A stretch of DNA of 64,000 bases from Kitasatospora cinereorecta. Lineage in GTDB: Bacteria; Actinomycetota; Actinomycetes; Streptomycetales; Streptomycetaceae. The stretch covers positions 741,503 through 805,502 of the forward strand of contig NZ_JAMZDX010000005.1 of the NCBI RefSeq assembly GCF_024172095.1, read 5' to 3'. Shown piece by piece: positions 26,400 through 35,077 of this stretch. The notes below the pieces were generated by a model, which made no database searches, had not been told where the DNA came from, and saw only the letters and a program-made list of their open reading frames with translations. The translations under genes and the position numbers were made by a program. How positions within the stretch are numbered: the first letter of the stretch is position 1; every line of letters begins with the position of its first letter.

Positions 26400-29300
26400 A
26401 TGCCTCTGCTCCTTGCCGACCGGCTGCTCGCGGCCGTCGATCCGCTGCCCCATCCGCTCCGGCTGCGGGAGGTGGCCCGCACCGCGGCCGCCCTCGAATC
26501 CGCCGAACTCACCGATCTGCTGGCCGACCTGGCCGACCACGGACCGTACGGTCGGCGGCTCGCCGCGCTGGCGGCGTTCGCCGGACGGCACACCGCACAC
26601 CTCGCCGAGCGGCTCACCGACCCGGACCGGGTGGTCCGCCGATACGCCCACCGGGCGGTGCGCACCCTGCCGGTCCCGGACGCCGCCGTCGAGCGGGCGG
26701 TGCTCACCGCCCCGACCGCGGTCCGGGCCGAGCTGCTGCACGCCGTCCTGGGCTCCGGACGCGGCGCGCTGGCCGAGCGACTGGTACCGGCCCTGCGGGA
26801 GCGCGGGTCCGCCGCCGAGGCGACCCGGCTGCTGCCGCTCTGCTCGGCCCCGTTCGTGGCCCGCGAGCTGCCGGGCCTGGCGCACGCGGTGACCTTCTCC
26901 GGCTCGCTCGGCCACCGCCACCCCGACGCCGTCCTGGACGCCGCCGAGGGCCTGCTCGCCGACCTGCCGTACGGCCTGCGGACGGCGTTCTGGGGGTGGC
27001 ACGCCCGCGGTCTGGCGGCGGCCGCCGCCCACCGGCCCGTCCGGGTGCTGGAGCTGCTGGAGCGCTACCCCGTCCGCCGGCTCCCCCGCCCGGTGCGCGA
27101 CCGGCTCGGCGACCTCGCCGCGGCCGACCCGGCGCGGACGCTGCGGCTGCTGCACGCCGTCGGCTGGACCCGGCACGACCCGCCGCTGCGCCGCTCGGCG
27201 CTGCGGCGGCTGGTCGAGGCCCGGCCCGAGGGGCTGGTCGAGTTCGCCGGGCAGTTTCACCAGGATCGCGAGCCGCTGCTGCGCCTCCTGCCCCCGGGGC
27301 GGCGGACCGCCTTCTTCGACGAGCTGGCCACGCCCGACGCCGTCCGGCTCGGCATGTACTCCGACCTTCTCGTGCTGCTGCCCTTGGCCGAGCGGCAGGA
27401 GCGGGCCCGCGCCGCGCTGGCGGCCGACGCCGAGCAGACCCACCTGCTCATCCTGCTCCCGGTCGCCGAGACGCGATCGAAGATACTGGCGGAGGCCCAC
27501 GCCTCCAACGCCTGGGAACGCGGCTGGGCCTGGTCCCAGCTGGTCCGCCAGGCCGTCCTCTCCGGGGAGCCGCAGGCCCTGACGGAGGCGCTCGACCTGC
27601 TGGCCCGGCTGCGCAACGAGCAGGACCTGGTCCGCGTGGACGCCCTGGAGGCGGTCGCCGCGGTCTCCCCCGCCCGCTTCGACGACAGCGCCGCCGCCCC
27701 GCTCGCCCGCCTGACCGAGGACGCGCTGACCGCCCGCGACTGCTCTCCGAGCACCCGCGCCGCGCTGGTCCGGCTCGCCGCGGCCGTGCTCGGCGCCCAC
27801 GCCGAAGGATCGGCCCCCGCCCTGCTCGACTGGGCCGTCGCCACCCTGGAACGGACCGCCGGCGCGCCTCTGACCCTTCCCGCGGGCCGCGAGCCCGTAG
27901 TGCCTGCCGCCCTCCACCCGGCACTGGAGCGCTCCGCCGCCACCCGCGAGGCCCGGCTGCTGCTGGCGGTCGCCGACGCCCTCGGCCCGCGGGCGGCCCA
28001 CGCGCCCGGCCTCGCCGCGCTGCTGGAGCGCGTCCTCACCGACGGCGGTGACACCGCCTTCGAGCGGGCCGCCGCCCACCTGCTGGCCGACCCCGCCACC
28101 CGCGCCGACCGGGTCGCCTTGCTGCTCGACCGAGAGCCGTCCGCCGAGGCACTGCCGGCCGTCCGCGCCGTGCTGACCCGGGTCCGCACCGACCTGCTCG
28201 ACGCCGTACCGGCCGTCGCACCGGGCGCCTTGCGCCGCTTCGCCGCCGCACCGCCCGACCTGACCGCCGCCGACCGGCTGGTCCCCCGCCAGGTGGCAGC
28301 GGCCGCCGAACGGCTCGCCCGCACCGTCGAGGACCCGGCGCTGACCCCGGAGGAGCGCGCCGCCGCCCTGCGCACCGCCGCGCACCTCCCGGTCCACGGC
28401 ACGGCCCTGCTGCGGCGGTACGCGGCCGGCCCGGACACCCTGCTCGCCGAGGCCGCGCTCACCGCCCTGCCCTGGACCGAGCACCCGGGCGAGGCCCTTC
28501 CCGTCCTGCTCGCCCACGCCGGTGACGACCGCGCCAGGGTCGGGATGTACGCGGCCGCCCGGGCCGCCCGCCACACCCCGGCCGAAGACCTCGCCGGCCC
28601 GCTCGGCCGGATCGCGCTCGACCCTTCCGCCAAGGTGACCAGCCGCAAGCAGGCCGTCCGGCTGCTCGCCGAGCACCTGCCACCGGCCCTGGCCGCCGAG
28701 CACCTGCGCGCCGCGTTCCGGGCGCCGGAGCAGTACCTGGACGTCCGGGTCGTCGTGGTGGAGCAGATCACCGCCCGGCTCGCCGACCTGCTGCTGTGGG
28801 ACGTGCTGGACGAGGCGGCGAGCGGCCCGGGCGAGCTGCGCACGGCGGCGCTGGACGGGGTCCGCCCGCACGAGCTGCCCGCCGCGGCCCGTCCCCGCTA
28901 CGCCGCCCTGGTCGCCCGGATGGCCACCGATCCGGACTTCACGACCGCGGCCACCGCAATGGGCCGGCTCGCCGACTGGGCGTGCCACGCCCCGCACGCG
29001 GTGACCGACCTCGCCGACCGGGTCACCGCGCTCGACCGGACCGAGGGCTGGTCCACGGCGGCCTCAGTGCTCTGCCGGATCGCCCTGTCCGACGCGCCGC
29101 ACCCGCTCGGCGGCCTCGCTCCTGGCAGCGTCATGGCGCGAACCCTCGCCACGCTGCTCGCCGCGGTCGCCGCCGGGGAGGAGAGCCGCCCGGGCCGGGA
29201 CCACCCGGCCCGTCGGCGGGTGGTCGCACTGCTCGGCGGCCTGTGGTCCTACGACCGGTCGGCCGAGGACCGCCGGGCCGTCGACCGGACCCTCGTCGGG

Positions 29301-29690
29301 ATGCTCGCCGCCGTACCGGCCCTGCTGCCGCTCGCGGTCCACCGGTCGGTCCTGGCCATCGACCCGGCCGCGCCCGGCCTGAGCAGCGAACTCGCCCGGC
29401 TGGCCGACCTGGTGGCGGACCGGCCGGCCCTGGCCGTGGCCACCGCCGAACACCTGCGGTTCAACGTCGTCAACACGGTGGATCCCGAGCACGCCCTGGC
29501 CGCCGCCCGGCCGCTGGCCGCCGACGGCACGCTGGCCGGCGGGCTGTTCGCCGCCACGCTGACCGCCGCGGTCGGCCCGCGGACCCAGTGGTCGCCGGCC
29601 TGGCGCACCGTGCTGGCGGTGCTGCGCGACCACCCGCTCCCGGACGTCCGGGACGCGGCCTTCCAGCTCTGGCCCGACCCGGACCAGTGA
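26400..29690 (+). CDS. Large HEAT-repeat-like helical protein, unknown function
   Basis: The 1096-residue product is almost entirely Ala, Leu, Arg helices. Repeated units such as RLTDPDRVVRRYAHRAVRTL and VLRDHPLPDVRDAAFQLW resemble HEAT or armadillo-type solenoids. There is no signal peptide and no membrane helix. I find no catalytic motif; the likely role is a scaffold or binding surface. The chosen ATG at 26400 begins the coherent sequence (MPLLLADRLL); an open frame reaches further upstream but runs antisense into the SLOG-like gene. No good ribosome site precedes the ATG, though a CAGAAT box stands eight bases before it, so a leaderless message is possible. The next gene follows after 50 bases. 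Confidence 0.72.
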   Translation: MPLLLADRLLAAVDPLPHPLRLREVARTAAALESAELTDLLADLADHGPYGRRLAALAAFAGRHTAHLAERLTDPDRVVRRYAHRAVRTLPVPDAAVERAVLTAPTAVRAELLHAVLGSGRGALAERLVPALRERGSAAEATRLLPLCSAPFVARELPGLAHAVTFSGSLGHRHPDAVLDAAEGLLADLPYGLRTAFWGWHARGLAAAAAHRPVRVLELLERYPVRRLPRPVRDRLGDLAAADPARTLRLLHAVGWTRHDPPLRRSALRRLVEARPEGLVEFAGQFHQDREPLLRLLPPGRRTAFFDELATPDAVRLGMYSDLLVLLPLAERQERARAALAADAEQTHLLILLPVAETRSKILAEAHASNAWERGWAWSQLVRQAVLSGEPQALTEALDLLARLRNEQDLVRVDALEAVAAVSPARFDDSAAAPLARLTEDALTARDCSPSTRAALVRLAAAVLGAHAEGSAPALLDWAVATLERTAGAPLTLPAGREPVVPAALHPALERSAATREARLLLAVADALGPRAAHAPGLAALLERVLTDGGDTAFERAAAHLLADPATRADRVALLLDREPSAEALPAVRAVLTRVRTDLLDAVPAVAPGALRRFAAAPPDLTAADRLVPRQVAAAAERLARTVEDPALTPEERAAALRTAAHLPVHGTALLRRYAAGPDTLLAEAALTALPWTEHPGEALPVLLAHAGDDRARVGMYAAARAARHTPAEDLAGPLGRIALDPSAKVTSRKQAVRLLAEHLPPALAAEHLRAAFRAPEQYLDVRVVVVEQITARLADLLLWDVLDEAASGPGELRTAALDGVRPHELPAAARPRYAALVARMATDPDFTTAATAMGRLADWACHAPHAVTDLADRVTALDRTEGWSTAASVLCRIALSDAPHPLGGLAPGSVMARTLATLLAAVAAGEESRPGRDHPARRRVVALLGGLWSYDRSAEDRRAVDRTLVGMLAAVPALLPLAVHRSVLAIDPAAPGLSSELARLADLVADRPALAVATAEHLRFNVVNTVDPEHALAAARPLAADGTLAGGLFAATLTAAVGPRTQWSPAWRTVLAVLRDHPLPDVRDAAFQLWPDPDQ

Positions 29691-29740
29691 CGGACCGTAG
29701 GGTGGACCCGATCGACCGTCAGCAACGGGAGGCCGGGGAA

Positions 29741-30061
29741 ATGATCGTCGCGTTTTCGGTGACACCGCTCGGGATCGGCGAGGACGTCGGGGAGGCGGTG
29801 GCCGCCGCGGTCAAGGTGGTGCGCGACAGCGGCCTGCCGAACCGGACCGACGCCATGTTCACCACCCTCGAGGGCGACTGGGACGAGGTGATGCCCGTCG
29901 TGCGGGCCGCGATCGAGGCGGTCAAGGCCCACAGCAACCGGGTCTCCACCGTCATCAAGATCGACGACCGGGTCGGGGTCACCGGTGGCCTGACCGCCAA
30001 GGTCGCCTCCGTCGAGCGCCACCTGGCCGCACTGGAGGACCGGGGACCGGCAAACCGCTGA
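29741..30061 (+). CDS. MTH1187/thiamine-binding family protein
   Basis: The 106-residue product belongs to the MTH1187/YkoF-like family (DUF77, Thiamine_BP, PF01910). It starts MIVAFSVTPLGIGEDVGEAV and contains the family blocks YD-like TDAMFTTLEGDWDEVM and RVSTVIKIDDR. Family members are small cytoplasmic tetramers that bind thiamine or related ligands, and their physiological role is not settled. The ATG at 29741 has GGAGG eight bases upstream. It lies between the HEAT-like gene and a membrane-anchored protein, all on the plus strand. Confidence 0.85.
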   Translation: MIVAFSVTPLGIGEDVGEAVAAAVKVVRDSGLPNRTDAMFTTLEGDWDEVMPVVRAAIEAVKAHSNRVSTVIKIDDRVGVTGGLTAKVASVERHLAALEDRGPANR

Positions 30062-30118
30062 CGGCGGGCCCGGACGCCCGCCACAATGGCGGTCGGCGAG
30101 TCGAGGGGGGTGGTCGCG

Positions 30119-30628
30119 GTGCAGCCGCGACGGGTGATGGCGACCGTGCTCACCGTGCTGGTCCTGGTGGCCGGGGCGGCGCTGTGGCTGTGGCCGGACG
30201 CACGCAAGCACCGGGCGGCCGCGCCGCCGCCGGCGCCGAGCAGTGCGGCGCCCTCCCCCAGCCCGTCCACGGCGCTGCCGTACCCGTACTTCACGCCGGG
30301 CACCTGCTTCGACCACCCGCAGCTCAGCGAGGTGATCACCAAGGCCGAGGAGCGCCCCTGCGAGCAGCCCCACGACGGCGAGGCGATCGCCGACGTGGTG
30401 CTGCCGGACGGTCTGACCAGCGACACCCAGATCGGCCGCGCGCTGCGCGACCTGTGCAAGGCCCCGCTGGCCGACCGGGAGCAGCGCCAGGGCGGCGGCG
30501 GGCCGTACTTCGGCTTCCCGCTCGGGCCGTACCTGCAGTACTACCAGCAGGGGATGCGCCAGGCGACGTGCACGATGACGGTCAGCAACCAGCAGCACGG
30601 CCGGAAGCTGTCGGGCCACCTGACCTGA
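30119..30628 (+). CDS. Membrane-anchored protein with septum-formation-like Cys domain
   Basis: The 169-residue product has one N-terminal membrane helix (about 7-26), a Pro/Ser/Ala-rich linker, and an external domain. The external domain begins YFTPGTCFDHP, has RPCEQPHDGEAI and ends with a Cys in QATCTMTVSN. The spacing of GTCFD, the C-x-x-PH block and later Cys resembles the actinobacterial Septum_form domain (PF13845); that family assignment is by motif only. I chose the GTG at 30119 because AGGGGGG stands eight bases upstream and the helix follows at once; an ATG at 30086 is in frame but lacks a ribosome site. Its stop abuts the stop of the convergent SnoaL-like gene with no gap. Confidence 0.68.
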   Translation: MQPRRVMATVLTVLVLVAGAALWLWPDARKHRAAAPPPAPSSAAPSPSPSTALPYPYFTPGTCFDHPQLSEVITKAEERPCEQPHDGEAIADVVLPDGLTSDTQIGRALRDLCKAPLADREQRQGGGGPYFGFPLGPYLQYYQQGMRQATCTMTVSNQQHGRKLSGHLT

Positions 30629-31321
30629 TCACATCCGGATCAGGCCGAGCTGCTTCATCAGGCCCGCGTTGTCGTACTGCCACCACGCCTCCCGGAGCAT
30701 CCCGTCCTGGAAGCGCATGGTGGTGATGCCGGTCATCTCCACCACCTTGTCGGTGGCGAGCAGGTCCATGAACTCGCCGGTGTGCTTGCCGGTCATGCTC
30801 CAGCGGCAACAGACCGTGTCGCCGTCGGCCATCATGTGCTCGACGGTCATCCGGAAGTCGAACCCGGTCTTCCACATCCGCATCACCCGCCGGAGGTCCT
30901 CGCGGCTGGCACTCTGCCGCGGCGCGGCCGGGTCGTGGTCGCGGTAGTCCTCGGCCACGAACTCGTCGAGCCCGGCCTCGTCCGGACCGTTGGCGATCTC
31001 GAAGAAGCGGGTCGCGAGCAGTTTGTTCAGCTGCTCGTCGCGGACCACGTCGAGGTTGGTGAAGGTGGGCGGCTCGTCGCAGAGCGCCACCATCTCGCGG
31101 AAGACGCGGTCGGTCTCCGGCAGGTCGGAGTTGCGCATCGCCTCCTCGTAGGAGGGGAACTCGACGATCTCGACGACGTGCCGCAGGTTCTCCCGGTCGG
31201 TGCCGACGATCGAGCGGGCGGCGGTCCGCCGGCCCTTGGTCTGTTCGACCCAGGTGTCCATCAGGCTGTTGAGCGCGTCCACCTGGTCGGTCTTGCAGTC
31301 GACGATCTGGACAAACGTCAT
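30629..31321 (-). CDS. SnoaL-like ester cyclase fused to an N-terminal dimeric ferredoxin-like domain
   Basis: The 230-residue product has two parts. Residues 1-95 (MTFVQIVDCKTDQVDALN to LCDEPPTF) look like an antibiotic-biosynthesis-monooxygenase/ABM-type ferredoxin-like fold. Residues about 110-230 look like a SnoaL-type NTF2-like domain, with ANGPDEAGLDEFVAEDYRDH and DTVCCRWSMTGKHTGEFMDL. SnoaL-type proteins include polyketide cyclases and many uncharacterised members. The ATG at 31321 has GGGAG six bases upstream. It stands alone between convergent and divergent neighbours, so I cannot name a substrate. Confidence 0.78.
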   Translation of the reverse strand: MTFVQIVDCKTDQVDALNSLMDTWVEQTKGRRTAARSIVGTDRENLRHVVEIVEFPSYEEAMRNSDLPETDRVFREMVALCDEPPTFTNLDVVRDEQLNKLLATRFFEIANGPDEAGLDEFVAEDYRDHDPAAPRQSASREDLRRVMRMWKTGFDFRMTVEHMMADGDTVCCRWSMTGKHTGEFMDLLATDKVVEMTGITTMRFQDGMLREAWWQYDNAGLMKQLGLIRM

Positions 31322-31420
31322 GGCGTACTCCCGGCGGCCCCCTCGGCCTCGACCGTCCGCATTGCCCGTACCGTCGCCTTCCACGATCCCCCGCCCCTGC
31401 CGGGCCGACAAGGCGAGCCC

Positions 31421-31426
31421 TATCGT
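31421..31426 (+). promoter_or_regulatory. -10-like box for a possible leaderless transcript
   Basis: TATCGT ends seven bases before the ATG at 31434, and no ribosome site is visible between. The geometry would place the transcription start at or next to the start codon. No clear -35 is seen. Confidence 0.32.
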
Positions 31427-31433
31427 GAGCGCC

Positions 31434-32078
31434 ATGTCGACGTATGCGAGGGCCGAGCGCGAGCGGCTCGCCGATCTGCTGGCGGCCGCCGGGCCGGACG
31501 CCGGAACACTGTGCGCGGGCTGGTCCACCCGCGACCTGGCCGCCCACCTGGTGGTCCGGGAACGCCGGATGGACGCCGCCGCCGGGATCAGGGTCAAGCC
31601 GCTGGCCGGCTGGACCGAGCGGGTGCAGGGCCGCTACGCGGCGCGGCCGTACGAGGAGCTGCTGCGCGCCTTCCGGTCCGGGCCGCCGGCGCTGTCGCCG
31701 TTCGCGCTGCCGGGGGCGGACGAGGCGGCGAACCTGGTCGAGTACTTCGTCCACGCCGAGGACGTCCGCCGGGCCAAGGCCGACTGGTCCGGCGCGCCCG
31801 CGGACCTCGAACCCGGCCTGGTGGAGGCGCTGTGGAAGCGGCTGCCGATGGTGGCCCGGTTCGGCAGCGAGGCCAGGCCGCCGCTGCGCCTGGAGCTGGC
31901 CCGGCCCGAGGGCGCCGTGGTGACCGTCGCCCACCGCACCGCGCCGACCGTCCGGGTCACCGGCCGGCCGGGCGAGCTGGTGCTGTTCGCGTACGGGCGC
32001 GGAGCGCGCACCGAGGTGGTGGCCGAGGGCGCGCCGGAGGCGGTGGCGGCGCTCGCGGAGGTGCTCCCGCTGCCCTGA
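31434..32078 (+). CDS. TIGR03085 family metal-binding protein (DinB/mycothiol-transferase-like fold)
   Basis: The 214-residue product matches the actinobacterial TIGR03085 family, related to maleylpyruvate isomerase and DinB-like four-helix bundles. Visible blocks are LCAGWSTRDLAAHLVVRERR with the first metal-ligand His, the GWTERVQGRYAARPYEELL segment, and VEYFVHAEDVRRA with further His and Glu. The C-terminal half is a small beta-rich domain ending FAYGRGARTEV. Family members are thought to be metal-dependent, possibly mycothiol- or thiol-linked, enzymes; the substrate is unknown. The start at 31434 lacks a ribosome site but has a TATCGT box seven bases upstream. It diverges from the SnoaL-like gene. 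Confidence 0.82.
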   Translation: MSTYARAERERLADLLAAAGPDAGTLCAGWSTRDLAAHLVVRERRMDAAAGIRVKPLAGWTERVQGRYAARPYEELLRAFRSGPPALSPFALPGADEAANLVEYFVHAEDVRRAKADWSGAPADLEPGLVEALWKRLPMVARFGSEARPPLRLELARPEGAVVTVAHRTAPTVRVTGRPGELVLFAYGRGARTEVVAEGAPEAVAALAEVLPLP

Positions 32079-32224
32079 TCCGGCGGACGGCCCGAGTTGT
32101 CAGTGCGGTGTGCCAGCCTGACGATGGCCCGGGAACGTGCCGCGCGTCACACCGGTGGCGCGCGGCCGCTCCGTGGTGTCCTCGTCGTGTCACTGTCCCG
32201 CCCGCCGTCCGAAGGAGCACGTGC

Positions 32225-33001
32225 ATGCCCACCTCCGACTACAAGACCGGCTCCCCCTGCTGGGTCGACCTCGGCAGCCCCGACACCGCCGCCGCCACCG
32301 CCTTCTACGAGGCCGTCTTCGGCTGGTCGTTCCAGTCGGCCGGTCCGGACGCCGGCGGGTACGGCTTCTTCCAGCAGGACGGCGAGACGGTCGCCGCGAT
32401 CGGCCCGCTGACCGAGGGCGGCGCGGCCTCCGCCTGGACGGTCTACTTCTCCACCCCCGACGCGAACGCCACCGCCAAGGGCGTCGAGCAGGCCGGCGGC
32501 ACCGTCCGGGTCCCCCCGATGGACGTCATGGCGGCCGGCTGGATGGCCCAGTTCACCGACCCGACCGGCGGCGAGTTCGCGATCTGGCAGCCCGGTGAGG
32601 TCAAGGGCCTGGACCAGGTCGCCGCGGACAACTCGTTCCTGTGGGCGGAGCTGCACACCGCCGACCAGCCGGCCGCGATCGCCTTCTACCAGGCGCTGTT
32701 CGGCTGGCGCACCGCCGGCTCGGACGTCCCGGGGATGGACTACACGATCCTGATGACCGCCGAGGGCGACGACCCGCGCGAGGCCGGCTTCGGCGGCGTG
32801 GCCGACGTCCACCCGGGCCTGAACGCCGGCTGGCTGCTCTACTTCGCCGTCGCCGACGTCGACGCGACGGTCGCCGCCGCGGGCGCCGCCGGCGGGTCGG
32901 TGGTCATGCCGGCCGAGGACGTGCCCAACGTCGGGCGCCTCGCGATCCTGGTGGACCCGTTCGGGGCGCAGTTCGCGGTGATGAAGCCGGCGCCGATGTA
33001 A
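32225..33001 (+). CDS. Two-domain VOC family (glyoxalase/bleomycin-resistance-like) protein
   Basis: The 258-residue product holds two tandem VOC domains. The first (about 8-125) begins PCWVDLGSPDTAAATAFYEAVFGW and ends FTDPTGGEFAIWQP. The second (about 135-258) begins LWAELHTADQPAAIAFYQALFGW and ends VDPFGAQFAVMKP. Such proteins include dioxygenases, glyoxalases and antibiotic-binding proteins, and the substrate here cannot be told. The ATG at 32225 has AAGGAG seven bases upstream. A long bidirectional hairpin follows and faces hisF on the other strand. Confidence 0.88.
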   Translation: MPTSDYKTGSPCWVDLGSPDTAAATAFYEAVFGWSFQSAGPDAGGYGFFQQDGETVAAIGPLTEGGAASAWTVYFSTPDANATAKGVEQAGGTVRVPPMDVMAAGWMAQFTDPTGGEFAIWQPGEVKGLDQVAADNSFLWAELHTADQPAAIAFYQALFGWRTAGSDVPGMDYTILMTAEGDDPREAGFGGVADVHPGLNAGWLLYFAVADVDATVAAAGAAGGSVVMPAEDVPNVGRLAILVDPFGAQFAVMKPAPM

Positions 33002-33027
33002 TCCTCGTCCTCAGGGTCATCACCGTC

Positions 33028-33121
33028 AGGGGCTCGGGGAACTGCGAGGCCCGCCCCGTGGTTGGCGCACTTTGCTGGTATGGCCAATCCCGGGGCGGGC
33101 CTCGCAGTTCCCCGAGCCCCT
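33028..33121. terminator. Long bidirectional terminator between the VOC gene and hisF
   Basis: The perfect 31-base arms at 33028-33058 and 33091-33121 enclose a 32-base loop that itself holds a TTGGC/GCCAA pair. The right arm ends inside the hisF stop codon, and the left arm begins 27 bases past the VOC stop. It serves both converging units. Confidence 0.82.
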
Positions 33122-33893
33122 AAAGACGCACTGCGTGCCCCGTGCTTCGCAGGGAGTCCTTGACCTGCCCGATCGTCAGATCCCCGAAGTGGAACACGCT
33201 GGCCGCCAGCACGGCGTCCGCGCCGGCGTCGACCGCGGGGGCGAAGTCGGCGAGCTTGCCGGCGCCGCCGGAGGCGATGACGGGGATCGAGACGGCCTTG
33301 CGGGCGGCCCGGATCATTTCCAGGTCGTAGCCGTCCTTGGTGCCGTCGGCGTCCATCGAGTTGAGCAGGATCTCCCCCGCGCCGAGCTCGGCCGCCCGGG
33401 CGGCCCACTCGATCGCGTCCAGGCCGGTGCCCTGGCGGCCGCCGTGGGTGGTGACCTCGAAGCCGGAGGGGGTGACGGTGCCCTCGGGGCAGCGGCGGGC
33501 GTCCACCGAGAGGACCAGCACCTGGCGGCCGAAGCGCTCGGCGATCTCGCGGATCAGCTCGGGCCGGGTGATGGCGGCGGTGTTGACGCCGACCTTGTCG
33601 GCGCCGGCCCGCAGCAGCTTGTTCACGTCGTCGACGGTCCGCACGCCGCCGCCGACGGTGAGCGGGATGAAGACCTGCTCGGCGGTGCGGCGGACCACGT
33701 CGTAGGTGGTCTCCCGGTCGCCGGAGGAGGCGGTGATGTCCAGGAAGGTCAACTCGTCGGCGCCCTGGGCGTCGTAGAGCTTGGCGAGTTCGACCGGGTC
33801 GCCGGCGTCGCGCAGGTTCTGGAAGTTGACGCCCTTGACCACCCGTCCGGCGTCCACGTCGAGACAGGGGATGACACGTACGGCGAGGGTCAC
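33120..33893 (-). CDS. hisF: Imidazole glycerol phosphate synthase cyclase subunit
   Basis: HisF is the cyclase half of IGP synthase. With ammonia from HisH it turns PRFAR into imidazole glycerol phosphate and AICAR. The 257-residue TIM barrel has the catalytic Asp in AVRVIPCLDVDAGRVVKG and the second Asp in VLSVDARR. Phosphate-binding loops VGGGVRTVDD and ASGGAGKL are also present. It starts with GTG at 33893, overlapping the RidA-like gene stop by four bases (GTGA). It is the last gene of the his operon, and its stop lies in the long terminator. Confidence 0.97.
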   Translation of the reverse strand: MTLAVRVIPCLDVDAGRVVKGVNFQNLRDAGDPVELAKLYDAQGADELTFLDITASSGDRETTYDVVRRTAEQVFIPLTVGGGVRTVDDVNKLLRAGADKVGVNTAAITRPELIREIAERFGRQVLVLSVDARRCPEGTVTPSGFEVTTHGGRQGTGLDAIEWAARAAELGAGEILLNSMDADGTKDGYDLEMIRAARKAVSIPVIASGGAGKLADFAPAVDAGADAVLAASVFHFGDLTIGQVKDSLRSTGHAVRL

Positions 33894-34336
33894 GGCTGCT
33901 TGCTGCCTTCCGAGGTGCGGCTTTCCAACATGCTTGCGAGCCCGGGACGGTAGGCCTCGACCTCGACCTCGACCATCATCCGGGAGTCGACCAGGCCCTC
34001 CACGACGACCAGCGTGGTCACCGGGCGGACGGTGTCGAAGACCTGCTTGTGCGCCCGGCCGATCTCGTCGGAGTCGCGCACGTGGGTGATGTACATCCGG
34101 GTGCGGACCACGTCCGCCTCGGTCAGGCCGTAGTGGGCGAGCGCCTTGGCGGCGACCCCGAAGGCGGCGACGGCCTGCTCGTACGGGTCGCCCTCGTGCT
34201 GCACCATGCCGTTGTCGTACGCGGTGCAGCCGGCGACGAGGACGAAGTCCCCCGCCGCCACCGCCCGGGAGAACCCGTACTCGTCCTCCCACGGGGAGAA
34301 GCCGGAGACGCGAGCGGTGGCGGACGGTTCGGTCAT
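33890..34336 (-). CDS. RidA family protein in the his operon
   Basis: The 148-residue product belongs to the RidA/YjgF/UK114 family. Many members hydrolyse reactive enamine/imine intermediates of amino-acid metabolism. Visible parts are an N-terminal beta region (RVSGFSPWEDEYGFSRAV), DFVLVAGCTAYD, and VVRTRMYITHVRDSD with the conserved Arg. The C-terminal block MVEVEVEAYRPG is also present. It overlaps priA at its start (ATGA) and hisF at its end (GTGA), so it is a built-in member of the operon. A his-operon copy may protect against imine leakage, but that is inference. Confidence 0.9.
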   Translation of the reverse strand: MTEPSATARVSGFSPWEDEYGFSRAVAAGDFVLVAGCTAYDNGMVQHEGDPYEQAVAAFGVAAKALAHYGLTEADVVRTRMYITHVRDSDEIGRAHKQVFDTVRPVTTLVVVEGLVDSRMMVEVEVEAYRPGLASMLESRTSEGSKQP

Positions 34337-35058
34337 CGGGACACAGCCTCCAGGGCCTCTTCGAGAGTGAACTTCTGCTCGTAGAGGGCCTTGCCCACAA
34401 TGGAGCCCTCGACACCTTCGGGGACCAGCGTGGCGATGGCGCGCAGGTCGTCGAGGGACGACACGCCGCCGGAGGCGACAACGGGCTTGTCGGTGGCGGC
34501 GCAGACGTTGCGCAGCAGCTCCAGGTTGGGGCCGGTCAGGGTGCCGTCGCGGTTGACGTCGGTGACCACGTAGCGGGCGCAGCCCTCGGAGTCGAGGCGG
34601 GCGAGCACCTCGTAGAGGTCGCCGCCGTCGCGGGTCCAGCCGCGGCCGCGCAGGGTGGTGCCGACCACGTCGAGGCCGACGGCGATCTTGTCGCCGTGCT
34701 CGGCGATGACCTTGGCGACCCACTCGGGGGTCTCCAGGGCGGCGGTGCCGAGGTTGACCCGGGTGCAGCCGGTGGCGAGGGCGGCGGCCAGCGACGCGTC
34801 GTCGCGGATGCCGCCGGAGAGCTCGACCTTGATGTCGAGGCGGCCGGTGACCTCGGCCAGCAGCTCGCGGTTGGAGCCGGTGCCGAAGGCGGCGTCCAGG
34901 TCGACCAGGTGCAGCCACTCGGCGCCGGCGTTCTGCCAGGCGAGGGCGGCGGCCAGCGGCTCGCCGAAGGAGGTCTCGGTGCCGGAGGCGCCCTTGACCA
35001 GGCGGACGGCCTGGCCGTCGCGGACGTCGACGGCGGGCAGCAGTTCGAGGCGGCTCAT
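34333..35058 (-). CDS. priA: PriA, bifunctional HisA/TrpF isomerase
   Basis: PriA isomerises both ProFAR (histidine pathway) and phosphoribosylanthranilate (tryptophan pathway) in actinobacteria that lack TrpF. The 241-residue TIM barrel begins MSRLELLPAVDVRDGQAVRL with the catalytic Asp. It has VELSGGIRDD and the second catalytic Asp in VVTDVNRDGTL, ending with ASGGVSSLDDL. The PriA-type loop GTTLRGRGWTRDGGD is present, distinguishing it from plain HisA. No trpF is seen in the trp block of this window, which fits dual use. It lies between hisH and the RidA-like gene. Confidence 0.93.
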   Translation of the reverse strand: MSRLELLPAVDVRDGQAVRLVKGASGTETSFGEPLAAALAWQNAGAEWLHLVDLDAAFGTGSNRELLAEVTGRLDIKVELSGGIRDDASLAAALATGCTRVNLGTAALETPEWVAKVIAEHGDKIAVGLDVVGTTLRGRGWTRDGGDLYEVLARLDSEGCARYVVTDVNRDGTLTGPNLELLRNVCAATDKPVVASGGVSSLDDLRAIATLVPEGVEGSIVGKALYEQKFTLEEALEAVSR

Positions 35059-35077
35059 CGATCCAACTCTCAGAAGA

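Noticed and set aside
30184..30726. Second plus-strand open frame overlapping the septum-like gene
   Set aside because: Composition is Arg/Pro-rich without motifs, it lacks a ribosome site, and it overlaps a better supported gene.
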